A stretch of 64,000 nucleotides of DNA from Aphanothece hegewaldii CCALA 016. Lineage in GTDB: Bacteria > Cyanobacteriota > Cyanobacteriia > Cyanobacteriales > Microcystaceae. The DNA is taken from assembly GCF_003007785.1 (NCBI RefSeq), contig NZ_PXOH01000005.1, positions 186,001-250,000 of the forward strand. The letters run 5' to 3'. The position numbers and the translations under genes were made by a program. A model generated the notes under the pieces. That model worked only from the letters and a program-made list of their open reading frames with translations. It had not been told where the DNA came from and searched no databases. This document shows, piece by piece, positions 27,042 through 34,620 of the stretch; the first letter of the stretch is position 1, and the number at the start of each line of letters is the position of its first letter.

Positions 27042-27763
27042 TTGAGATATTCTCCATTAATTAACCGTTTTTCGATGTCTTTAGCGATCGCGCCTTCGTT
27101 TTGCCAGAAAGTCGCTGCATCAATGCGATCTTGTTTGCCCAAAAGGAATTTACAATAATTTTCACCCATTGAGTAGCATTGAATTTCGATACAACTAAGA
27201 GGTTTTTTGATCAATTCGCTAAAAAATCCCGCCATTAAGCCAGCATAAATGTGACAAACTGGTTTACCAACATCTCCTAGAGTACGTGCTACTGCCGAAT
27301 CATAAATATTGATGAACATAAAACCGTTTTTTTGTTCACCCATATCTACATCCCAATTTCCCCAACCTTGACTTGTAAAAGGCCACCACCAAGCCTCTAA
27401 AACATAGGCTAAATTGAGTTGATGGAGTTCTTTTTCATATTGGTATTCTTTTGTAAACCATTGACGAAAAAATGCTGCGTCTTTTATTCCCCATTGTTTA
27501 CCAATTTGATACATGACAACGCCAGAAGCGTTACCAACTTCTGCTTCTAAACCTTCGATGAGACCAATAATAAAATCTTCACTTGCTAAAATATTACGGC
27601 AATCGTTCCAGTCGATGATTGTTCCGCTTGGTGTATGAAAAGTAAAAAAGTCTTCTAGTCGGTAATGGTGATGTTTTTGCGGATATTTTTTTTTCAGCCA
27701 GTGTTCGGGTCGAGGAATTGGGATTTTTTCAGTTTTTATGGTTGCATTTGAGGTAAAAACCAT
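27038..27763 (-). CDS. V4R domain protein, first gene of PAP-type cluster (Slr0144-like)
   Basis: 241 residues. The V4R domain (about 80-225) ends with CIEIQCYSMGENYCKFLLGK, the paired-cysteine motif of the family. It is the first gene of eight leftward genes with the content and order that I recall for Synechocystis slr0144-slr0151, reported as the photosystem II assembly proficiency (PAP) operon. The upstream 678 bases hold no convincing gene and contain a CRP-like site. Ligand unknown. Confidence 0.84.
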   Translation of the reverse strand: MVFTSNATIKTEKIPIPRPEHWLKKKYPQKHHHYRLEDFFTFHTPSGTIIDWNDCRNILASEDFIIGLIEGLEAEVGNASGVVMYQIGKQWGIKDAAFFRQWFTKEYQYEKELHQLNLAYVLEAWWWPFTSQGWGNWDVDMGEQKNGFMFINIYDSAVARTLGDVGKPVCHIYAGLMAGFFSELIKKPLSCIEIQCYSMGENYCKFLLGKQDRIDAATFWQNEGAIAKDIEKRLINGEYLK

Positions 27764-28108
27764 TGTTATTAAATCCTTTAATTCGTTTTATTTAGCTTTA
27801 TTTAATTTGATCTTAAGACAAATTGATTTCTTAAAAAAGATGTTGAATTTACGGATTCTCTAACTAAATTGAAAACGCTTATAATTTAGCTCAGTAATTT
27901 TACTTAATTACTTTTTGGCACTTTTTCCGAAAGCTAGTTAATCTCGTATTTTTTAAGTTAATTTTTGAAGCAAAACTTTGTATTTCTTGATAAAAATATA
28001 TATTTGTAATTTTAAGATAAGGGCGGATTACAGAAATAGTTTTTGGGTCTGCCATATCGCTTAAAGTATAGTTTACCCTAAATGATGAGATAGAGATCAC
28101 TGCTAACC

Positions 28109-28124
28109 TGTGATCTAGATCACT
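28109..28124. promoter_or_regulatory. CRP/SyCRP1-like binding site
   Basis: TGTGATCTAGATCACT matches the ideal CRP site TGTGA-N6-TCACA at every position but the last, including the optimal TCTAGA spacer. Cyanobacterial SyCRP1 is known to bind the same consensus. It lies about 346 bases upstream of the first PAP-type gene. The match is seen directly; binding and the target promoter are inferred. Confidence 0.65.
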
Positions 28125-28342
28125 GCTTTTTTTTGATGAGTCATCTAGACTAAGAACAACATCCAATATGCTCTTTTGATTTGTCTCAATCTCAATTTCT
28201 ACCTTTTTATCAAAGTCTAAGTTTTGTTGTTTATTTATTGAACAATTGACTTAGGTTTTTGAGTTGCGATCTGTTTTATGCGATAAAAGTCAAACGATCG
28301 CTAAAATATTTTTATTATGCTTTACTACTTAAACTCATCTAA

Positions 28343-28424
28343 GGGTTTGGCAACCAAACTGCACCGCTCGTGGAATTTTAAATTCCGCGAAACGGCGTGC
28401 AGTGCATTCCGCACCCCTACGAGC
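28343..28424. repeat. Compound hairpins downstream of the GMC gene
   Basis: First a member of the dispersed GGGTTTGG family: GTTTGG (28345-28350) with CCAAAC (28354-28359). Then a larger structure: outer arms GCTCGT (28366-28371) and ACGAGC (28419-28424) enclose a perfect stem GGAATTT/AAATTCC (28372-28386) and a GTGC/GCAC stem. It lies 18 bases past the GMC stop, so it may end the oxidase transcript. Confidence 0.72.
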
Positions 28425-28441
28425 ATGACTTTAATTTATAT

Positions 28442-29947
28442 TTATTTAAGGCGTTCTATTAAATGATCTCCCACCCGTAGCGCATTAGCAATAATGGTTA
28501 AAGCAGGGCTAACACTTGCATTAGAAGGGAAAAAACTACTATCGACGATATACAAATTATCTACATCGTGAGAACGACAATTAAGATCAAGTACCGAAGT
28601 AGTAGAATCTTCACCAAAGCGACACGTACCACATTGATTTGCTACAACTGAAATGGGCATTTCTCCATAAGGATGTAATCCCCCCCGTTGATTCGTTATT
28701 TTTTCGGCTTCTTTGAGGGCTTCTGTCCAAAAATAAACTAAACGCTCATGAGCTTCTGTATTATTAGGCGTATAATCTAAATAGATCCTTTCTCCTTCAA
28801 TTCGCACGCGATTTGTGGGATTTGGTAAATCTTCGGTTTGTACCCACCAACCTATAGAATGAGTCGCCATTTGTTTGAGTCCGAAACCAGGCATTACTTT
28901 AGCGAGTACCGATAAAATGGGCGGAGATTCAGCAAAAATAATATCTTGGAGAAGTCCCCCCGTATTTTGAACTTGTCCCATCGGATAGGGAAAATCTTGA
29001 TCACCCCAGTAAAAATCGTTAATCACTACACTACGGGGAAATTTACCCGAATTCGGTCTAGCACTAAGCTGTACTACTGATGTAATACGATGTTTCATGA
29101 AATTACGCCCAACCATCCCCGAACTATTGGCGACTCCATTGGGACAAACATCATTAGCCGATCGCAACAATAAAACAGCCGAATTAATTGCCCCGCAAGC
29201 GAGTACAATAATATCCGCCATAAATAAATAAGATTGTCCTGCGACTTCTGCTTCTACTGCTTTGATGGCACTTCCAGAGGGGTTAGTATGTAAACAAACG
29301 ACTTTAGCTGAAGTTTTGACCGTCACATTGGGATGAGTTAAGGCTGGAACGATTCCGCTAACTTCTGAATCATTGGTTGGGTCTTCGGTTTCGCGTGTTA
29401 ATCCTAAAGGTAACGACGATGGATGTAAACCCTGTTTAGAAAGTGCGTCTACAATGTCTTTGACCTGGGGATCATGATCGAGGGCCCGATAGGGGTAATC
29501 TGCGCTTCTGTGGGGTTCTGTGGGGTCATCTGAAGCTTGCCCATGAACTTTGTAGAGTTGTTCCGCTTCGGTGTAATAGGGTTCAAAATCGCTATATTTT
29601 AGACCCCAAGCGGGAGAAATACCGTCTTGATGATTCACCGCTTCAAAATCTCGCTCACGCATTCTCATTAGGGTTGCGCCGTAGATTTTAGTATTACCAC
29701 CGATCGCATAATTGGTTTGTGGGGAAAAGGGTTCACCATTAATATCAAACCATCTTTCAGGAGGATAATAGCGTTCTTTTTTAAACACATCAACGTTACT
29801 TCTGTTTTGTTCTTCGAGGGGCATAAAATCCCCTCTTTCTAGCACTAAAATTTTCTTACCAGTAGGTGCTAATTTATAGGCTAAAGTCCCACCACCTGCA
29901 CCCGTACCGATAATAATTATGTCGTAATATTGATCATCTATAATCAT
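28442..29947 (-). CDS. GMC family oxidoreductase
   Basis: 501-residue FAD enzyme. The N-terminal FAD motif is IIIGTGAGGGTLAYKLAPTG, followed by ERGDFMPLEEQN and the GMC-type segment YAIGGNTKIYGATLMRMRERD. The C-terminus has NQCGTCRFG and VDSSFFPSNASVSPALTIIA, matching the gluconate/choline dehydrogenase-like branch. No signal peptide or heme motif. Substrate unknown. It follows ctaE by 13 bases, so it is likely co-transcribed with the oxidase; it could feed electrons from an alcohol or sugar into the quinone pool, which is inference. Confidence 0.9.
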   Translation of the reverse strand: MIIDDQYYDIIIIGTGAGGGTLAYKLAPTGKKILVLERGDFMPLEEQNRSNVDVFKKERYYPPERWFDINGEPFSPQTNYAIGGNTKIYGATLMRMRERDFEAVNHQDGISPAWGLKYSDFEPYYTEAEQLYKVHGQASDDPTEPHRSADYPYRALDHDPQVKDIVDALSKQGLHPSSLPLGLTRETEDPTNDSEVSGIVPALTHPNVTVKTSAKVVCLHTNPSGSAIKAVEAEVAGQSYLFMADIIVLACGAINSAVLLLRSANDVCPNGVANSSGMVGRNFMKHRITSVVQLSARPNSGKFPRSVVINDFYWGDQDFPYPMGQVQNTGGLLQDIIFAESPPILSVLAKVMPGFGLKQMATHSIGWWVQTEDLPNPTNRVRIEGERIYLDYTPNNTEAHERLVYFWTEALKEAEKITNQRGGLHPYGEMPISVVANQCGTCRFGEDSTTSVLDLNCRSHDVDNLYIVDSSFFPSNASVSPALTIIANALRVGDHLIERLK

Positions 29948-29960
29948 GGGTTGTTCCTCT

Positions 29961-30560
29961 TTACTGCCAAAGATAAATTAAACAAAACAGAATAATCCAA
30001 ATCACATCAACAAAGTGCCAAAATAGGGAAACCTGCGTTACTCCCGTATGTCCAGGCTCGTAATTATTAGGGATGAAAGAGCGAAACAGCATATAAAACT
30101 GTAGAAGAATGCCCGTTAAGACGTGTAGTCCGTGAAATCCTGTAAGTAGATAAAAAGTTCCACCAAAAGCACCCGATGTTAAGCCAAAACTAAGTTCACT
30201 CCATTCTTTAGCTTGTCCAACGAGAAAATAAATTCCCATTGCTGAAGTGAGTAACCAAAAGAATCGAAATAAATTAAGCTTGCCTTTTTTTAGGGCTTCT
30301 TCAGCAAAATAAATCACGAAACTACTTGAAACTAATACAATAGTATTTATTAATGGTTCATGTGTTTCGAGTCCTTCGACTCCTTCAGGTAGCCAACTAG
30401 GGGAAGTGGTTTTCAGAACAATGTAACCCGCAAAAAAGCTTAAAAAGATGACGCTTTCAGAAAGTAGAAAAATAATAAAACCAAATAGACTGGTTCCTTG
30501 GACATCGTGGGTATGTTCTTCGGTGTGGTGTAATGATTCTGTTTTAATTGAACTATCCAT
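29961..30560 (-). CDS. ctaE: Heme-copper oxidase subunit III (alternative oxidase)
   Basis: About 199 residues from ATG 30560 (MDSSIKTESLHHTEEHTHD); the open frame extends to 30599. It has five hydrophobic helices, FLLSESVIFLSFFAGYIV near the start, then GFHGLHVLTGILLQFYMLF and VSLFWHFVDVIWIILFCLIY, the standard subunit III signatures. This is the short form found in cyanobacterial oxidases. It lies between ctaD (56 bases) and the GMC gene (13 bases). Confidence 0.94.
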   Translation of the reverse strand: MDSSIKTESLHHTEEHTHDVQGTSLFGFIIFLLSESVIFLSFFAGYIVLKTTSPSWLPEGVEGLETHEPLINTIVLVSSSFVIYFAEEALKKGKLNLFRFFWLLTSAMGIYFLVGQAKEWSELSFGLTSGAFGGTFYLLTGFHGLHVLTGILLQFYMLFRSFIPNNYEPGHTGVTQVSLFWHFVDVIWIILFCLIYLWQ

Positions 30561-30616
30561 GTTTAATCCTAGTAATAAAAAAGAAGGTAGGAGCATCAAA
30601 CCCCTACCATTGCCAT

Positions 30617-32290
30617 TTATTCGGCTTTTAGTGCTGCTTCATTAGAAACTAACGGATCAGATTTTCCATAACCATAGGGTACAGAAATAACGATCGGAAT
30701 TTCTTCAAAATTTTCCACTGGTGGAGGTGAGGAGACTAACCATTCTAACCCAATAGCCCGCCAAGGATTAGCGGGGGCTTTTTCCCCTTGAATCCAAGAA
30801 CTGACGATATTTAAAATAAAAGGAAGGGTAGACATACCGAGGAGAAAACCGCCAAGACTCGCCAGAACATTCCAAAAAGCGTATTCAGGTGCATATGAGG
30901 AAACACGGCGCAACATCCCTTGTAAACCGAGGGGGTGCATCGGCAAAAAATTTAGGTTAGTTCCAATAAAAGCAAGCCAAAAATGAAGTTGCCCCAAGCC
31001 TTCATAATACATTTTGCCCGTCATTTTCGGGAACCAATGATAGATTGCAGCAAACATCCCCATTGTAATCGTGCCGTAAACAATGTAGTGGAAATGTCCA
31101 ACCACAAAATAAGTATTATTGACATGAATATCAATGGGAACCGAAGCCAGCATCACGCCTGTAATGCCAGCAAACAAAAACATAATAATTGCACCTAAAG
31201 CAAACAGCATCGGCGTTTGTAGACGTATTTTGCCACCCCAAAGGGTCGCTGTCCAAGCAAAAATCTTAACGCCTGTGGGAACAGCAACCAACATCGTTGT
31301 AAACATAAATAGCATTCGCATCCAACCAGGCGTACCACTAGCATACATATGATGTACCCAGACGGAAACCGACACAATCGAAATTAGTAACGATGATACC
31401 GCAACAATTCGATAACCAAATAGGGGTTTACGGGAGTATACAGGCAGGATTTCTGAAAAAACGCCCAAAACGGGTAAAACCATTACATAAACCGCAGGAT
31501 GGGAATAAAACCAGAAAAAATGTTGATAGAGAACTGGATTACCACCTGTTTCGGGGTTAAAGAAACTCGTTCCTAGAGAAAGGTCAAAAAGTAACATAAT
31601 CGCGCCTCCAGTCAGTGCAGGAAGGGCGGTTAGTTGAAGAATTTGTGCGCTAAGAACTGTCCAGACAAAAACAGGCATTCTAAAAAAAGTCATGCCAGGC
31701 GCTCGCATTTTAAAGATTGTAGCGACAAAGTTGACGGCTCCCATAATCGAAGAAACGCCTAAAATCGCAACTGCCAAAATCCACAAAAATTGACCGTTAA
31801 TTAAATCACCGCTTGGATTTTGAATACTAACAGGAGGATATGACCACCAACCCGCTTGAGCCGTACCACTGGGTAACAAATAACTAGAGAGTAGAATCGT
31901 TCCAGCGACAGGAACCAGCCAAAAAGCCAGTGCATTTAAACGCGGAAAAGCCATATCTCGCGCCCCAATCATCAGAGGAACAAGATAGTTAGCCAGACCC
32001 ACCAGAGACGGAAAAATCCACAAAAAGATCATCACCGTTCCGTGCATGGTAAAGATACTGTTATAAAACGCTCGACTAATCACATCGGCATCGGGTGTAA
32101 TCAGTTCAGCGCGAATCACCATCGCTAATAAACCACCAATGAGGAAAAAAACGAAGGATGTAACCAGATACTGAATCCCGATCACTTTATGATCAGTGCT
32201 GAAACTAAAATAGGGTCGCCACTCAGACGCGGGTTTATTTTTTAATTTATTGACAATCTGATCAAGTCCTTCTACTGGAGCATTAGTCAT
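30617..32290 (-). CDS. ctaD: Heme-copper oxidase subunit I (A2-type, alternative oxidase)
   Basis: 557 residues, about twelve transmembrane helices. Metal ligands are visible: H83 in TMHGTVM for the low-spin heme, H264 in FYSHPAVYVM for CuB, VHHMYASG with the paired CuB histidines, and VGHFHYIVYG with the heme ligands. The motif YSHPAV replaces the GHPEV of A1 enzymes, so it is an A2-type oxidase in which a Tyr-Ser pair takes the place of the proton-channel glutamate. It lies 18 bases after ctaC. Confidence 0.96.
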   Translation of the reverse strand: MTNAPVEGLDQIVNKLKNKPASEWRPYFSFSTDHKVIGIQYLVTSFVFFLIGGLLAMVIRAELITPDADVISRAFYNSIFTMHGTVMIFLWIFPSLVGLANYLVPLMIGARDMAFPRLNALAFWLVPVAGTILLSSYLLPSGTAQAGWWSYPPVSIQNPSGDLINGQFLWILAVAILGVSSIMGAVNFVATIFKMRAPGMTFFRMPVFVWTVLSAQILQLTALPALTGGAIMLLFDLSLGTSFFNPETGGNPVLYQHFFWFYSHPAVYVMVLPVLGVFSEILPVYSRKPLFGYRIVAVSSLLISIVSVSVWVHHMYASGTPGWMRMLFMFTTMLVAVPTGVKIFAWTATLWGGKIRLQTPMLFALGAIIMFLFAGITGVMLASVPIDIHVNNTYFVVGHFHYIVYGTITMGMFAAIYHWFPKMTGKMYYEGLGQLHFWLAFIGTNLNFLPMHPLGLQGMLRRVSSYAPEYAFWNVLASLGGFLLGMSTLPFILNIVSSWIQGEKAPANPWRAIGLEWLVSSPPPVENFEEIPIVISVPYGYGKSDPLVSNEAALKAE

Positions 32291-32308
32291 AAATGAGATT
32301 CCTTTTAA

Positions 32309-33208
32309 TTATTCGAGACTATTAACCATTGGGGGATCAGCAGGGGCAACGGTTGGCCAACCTGTTTTGATACCCGGTTTAGAACGGATCGCATATTCTT
32401 TATAAGCTTGGTTTGGTGCTCTTACTAGGGGATGAGTCGCCATATCAGATAACCATTTTTCATAGGTTTGAGAGGGTTCGACCACCACTTGACTCCGCAT
32501 AATGGCGAAATAGGTTCCACTAAAATGTGAGTCTTGAATGAGATAGGAGCCTTCTTTTGTTGGCGTAAATTCAAAGTCGATGATTTTATTAGGAATAATG
32601 TCTTGCTTGAGGCGAAAAGCAGGGACATAAAAACCATGAATCACATCATTCGTTTGCATTTTTAAACGAACTCGTTGATCTTTGGGGACGTGTAGTTCGG
32701 AACTCGTGACCTTTGCTTGAGGATAATAAAATGTCCAGGCCCATTGTTTAGCCTCTACTTCTATTTCTTCAGTAGGTTGATCTTCTACGGGAGCAGCATA
32801 CGCACTTTCCATCCCCGGCATATCTAAATGAACCAGATCCATCGGGCCACGTATTGCCATCTGCTCATAAGTTTTGTAACTATACGAGGCAAGGAACAAG
32901 ACTAAAACTACTGGGATCGCTGTCCAGACTATTTCTAGGGGGATATTGCCTTCAATATGCGGCCCATCACTGGTATCGAAACGGCTCACGCTTCGGGTAA
33001 AAAGTAAGTAAAGAATGGTTCCCGTGATCCCACAGAAAATAAAACTACCCAAGAAAACAAAAAGAGCAAACAGATTATCAATGAGTTTAGACTCGGCTGA
33101 TGCTTCGGGAGGAAGCCAAGAGTAAGAAGCGATCGCCATTCCCCAACTAATTAGGGCGAGAAAAATAGCGAAAAAAATCAAGAATACTATATCTTTAGAT
33201 TTCATCAT
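32309..33208 (-). CDS. ctaC: Heme-copper oxidase subunit II without CuA (ARTO type)
   Basis: 299 residues with two N-terminal transmembrane helices and a periplasmic/luminal cupredoxin domain. The domain keeps EAKQWAWTFYYPQ and NDVIHGFYVPAFRLKQDIIP, but the CuA loop reads DSHFSGTYFAIM instead of CxxxCxxxHxxM. The only cysteine in the whole protein is C59, in a membrane helix. Loss of both CuA cysteines is the known mark of the cyanobacterial alternative respiratory terminal oxidase, thought to oxidise quinol rather than cytochrome c. Third gene of the operon. Confidence 0.94.
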   Translation of the reverse strand: MMKSKDIVFLIFFAIFLALISWGMAIASYSWLPPEASAESKLIDNLFALFVFLGSFIFCGITGTILYLLFTRSVSRFDTSDGPHIEGNIPLEIVWTAIPVVLVLFLASYSYKTYEQMAIRGPMDLVHLDMPGMESAYAAPVEDQPTEEIEVEAKQWAWTFYYPQAKVTSSELHVPKDQRVRLKMQTNDVIHGFYVPAFRLKQDIIPNKIIDFEFTPTKEGSYLIQDSHFSGTYFAIMRSQVVVEPSQTYEKWLSDMATHPLVRAPNQAYKEYAIRSKPGIKTGWPTVAPADPPMVNSLE

Positions 33209-33211
33209 TGG

Positions 33212-33817
33212 TTACTTAAGTATTGAATTAGGATCTTCTCCAGAACGTAACAAATAATCAGCCGTCACGTGTACACCAAATTCGCCTCCTAGATGTGCGC
33301 CTAAAGTTCCCTGAAGAAACATCAAAAATAGAATTAATAGACCCGCTATAAGATAACTCCACTGAACTTGTCGCCCGCGCTCTTTTCGCCATGCGTAACG
33401 CTGAAAGCCTCGCCAAATCGCCATCCCGACAATGAGGGTGAGTAATAAGACACCTCCGACACCATGCCAGACCATTGTATCTAGCGCGTGAAGTCCCCAA
33501 GCACTCACTACATCAGGCGATGGCGTGGCTAACAACATTTCATAAAAGCCACTAGCAACCGTAAAAAAGGTGATAATTGCGGAGGCTAGTACATTGTACC
33601 AACCGACATCAAAAAAGTTAGAACGAGTCGCGGTTAAAGCCAAAAACTTGAAAATCGGTCTTTGAAATGGGAACAATGCCCCTGCAATATCAAACGCAAT
33701 TCCAATAATAAATAAACCAAGCGTCAGATGAACGAGATTAGGATGGATTGGGATATGGTAGGGTAAACCATTGGCTCCAACAGATGGGGTTAATTGATCA
33801 ATCAATTCTGTATTCAT
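33212..33817 (-). CDS. DUF2231 membrane protein, oxidase operon
   Basis: 201 residues with four predicted membrane helices. The N-terminal pattern GLPYHIPIHPNLVHLTLGLFIIGIAFDI contains the conserved HPxxVHxxxG that marks DUF2231 (only parts quoted here are motif). Further histidines occur in LHALDTMVWHGVGG. It may carry heme or quinone, but this is unproven. It ends three bases before ctaC and starts directly after the other DUF2231 gene, so it is very likely part of the same transcript. Confidence 0.85.
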   Translation of the reverse strand: MNTELIDQLTPSVGANGLPYHIPIHPNLVHLTLGLFIIGIAFDIAGALFPFQRPIFKFLALTATRSNFFDVGWYNVLASAIITFFTVASGFYEMLLATPSPDVVSAWGLHALDTMVWHGVGGVLLLTLIVGMAIWRGFQRYAWRKERGRQVQWSYLIAGLLILFLMFLQGTLGAHLGGEFGVHVTADYLLRSGEDPNSILK

Positions 33818-34318
33818 TTATAGTGTACCTTCTTTGATCGCTTCAACGACTTTCACGGTGTGAAGTCCATAAACCCAGACGAGTTCATCACCTAGATAAA
33901 CTTGAAAACACACAATACCCACTAGAACTAAACTCACTGCCAAATAACTAACAGGTACTTTTTGTGGATCACGAGAACGCAAAATAAACCGCCATCCTGT
34001 AATCGTAGCTAAAATGGCTGAAAGTGACCAACCGATTAGAGTATGTAAGTTCAAAATAGGTTTAACTGCGTCGTAGGGTTGTGCTAAACCTGCTTCAGTT
34101 TGCCCGAAAATAATCGCTATAAAGATAGAAATAGTCGCAAACAGCATATTCCACCAGCTAACCTCGTATAAACGAGTATTTTGGCTAAAATAGCCAATTA
34201 TATCGCACAAAAAAGCAAATAAGACCATCGCAATCACAAAATGAACAACGATCGGATGTATCGTGTCGGGATAGGGTAAATTGTGTTCATTGAGCGGGGG
34301 TAAAAGATCATCAAACAT
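33818..34318 (-). CDS. DUF2231 membrane protein, first gene of the oxidase operon
   Basis: 166 residues, four predicted membrane helices. It has the DUF2231 signature LPYPDTIHPIVVHFVIAMVL and a second histidine motif in LNLHTLIGWSLSA. It is related to the next gene, probably by duplication. The stop is immediately followed by the start of the second copy. The 302 bases upstream, shared with the divergent antiporter, should hold the operon promoter. Function unknown; the constant pairing with an oxidase suggests a role in its electron supply or assembly. Confidence 0.85.
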   Translation of the reverse strand: MFDDLLPPLNEHNLPYPDTIHPIVVHFVIAMVLFAFLCDIIGYFSQNTRLYEVSWWNMLFATISIFIAIIFGQTEAGLAQPYDAVKPILNLHTLIGWSLSAILATITGWRFILRSRDPQKVPVSYLAVSLVLVGIVCFQVYLGDELVWVYGLHTVKVVEAIKEGTL

Positions 34319-34620
34319 TTTCGGTTTTCCAAGGTAGTCAAGTTTAATATTTTTAAAAGTTGAACGCTATTTATGCTCGCATTTTTACTAATGTTGAGAG
34401 ATAAATTGTTATGCACAATACAAGGTATTGAGTGATTTGCTCGGATTTTTTACTAATTTATCGTACAAAAAGCTTAAGTGTCTAAACCATAATCATTTAT
34501 ACAGAAGTTATACATTTATGATGTTAAATATGAAACATTTTTGAAATTTATAGCATCTACTTCGGGAGTATGCCACAATTTAAGGCACGATTTATATGTA
34601 TCTATCTAAAGGTATAAAAA
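34319..34620. other. Divergent promoter region, oxidase operon / antiporter
   Basis: 302 AT-rich bases without a credible gene, between the leftward oxidase operon and the rightward antiporter. The 10-base string TTTTTACTAA occurs twice (near 34384 and 34450). I could not place a specific operator. Confidence 0.5.

Larger units (their letters stand above)
27764..28441. other. Intergenic region upstream of the PAP-type cluster
   Basis: 678 bases between the GMC gene and the first V4R gene, both leftward. It holds the CRP-like palindrome at 28109-28124, an 11-base direct repeat AGATCACTGCT at 28094-28104 and 28117-28127, and hairpins at 28345-28359 and 28366-28424. An 88-codon open frame (27900-28166, minus strand) crosses the CRP site, has no recognisable family and is probably not a gene. 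Confidence 0.7.

Noticed and set aside
27900..28166. 88-codon minus-strand frame upstream of the PAP-type cluster
   Set aside because: No recognisable domain, and it overlaps the CRP-like palindrome and direct repeats. Treated as regulatory DNA.
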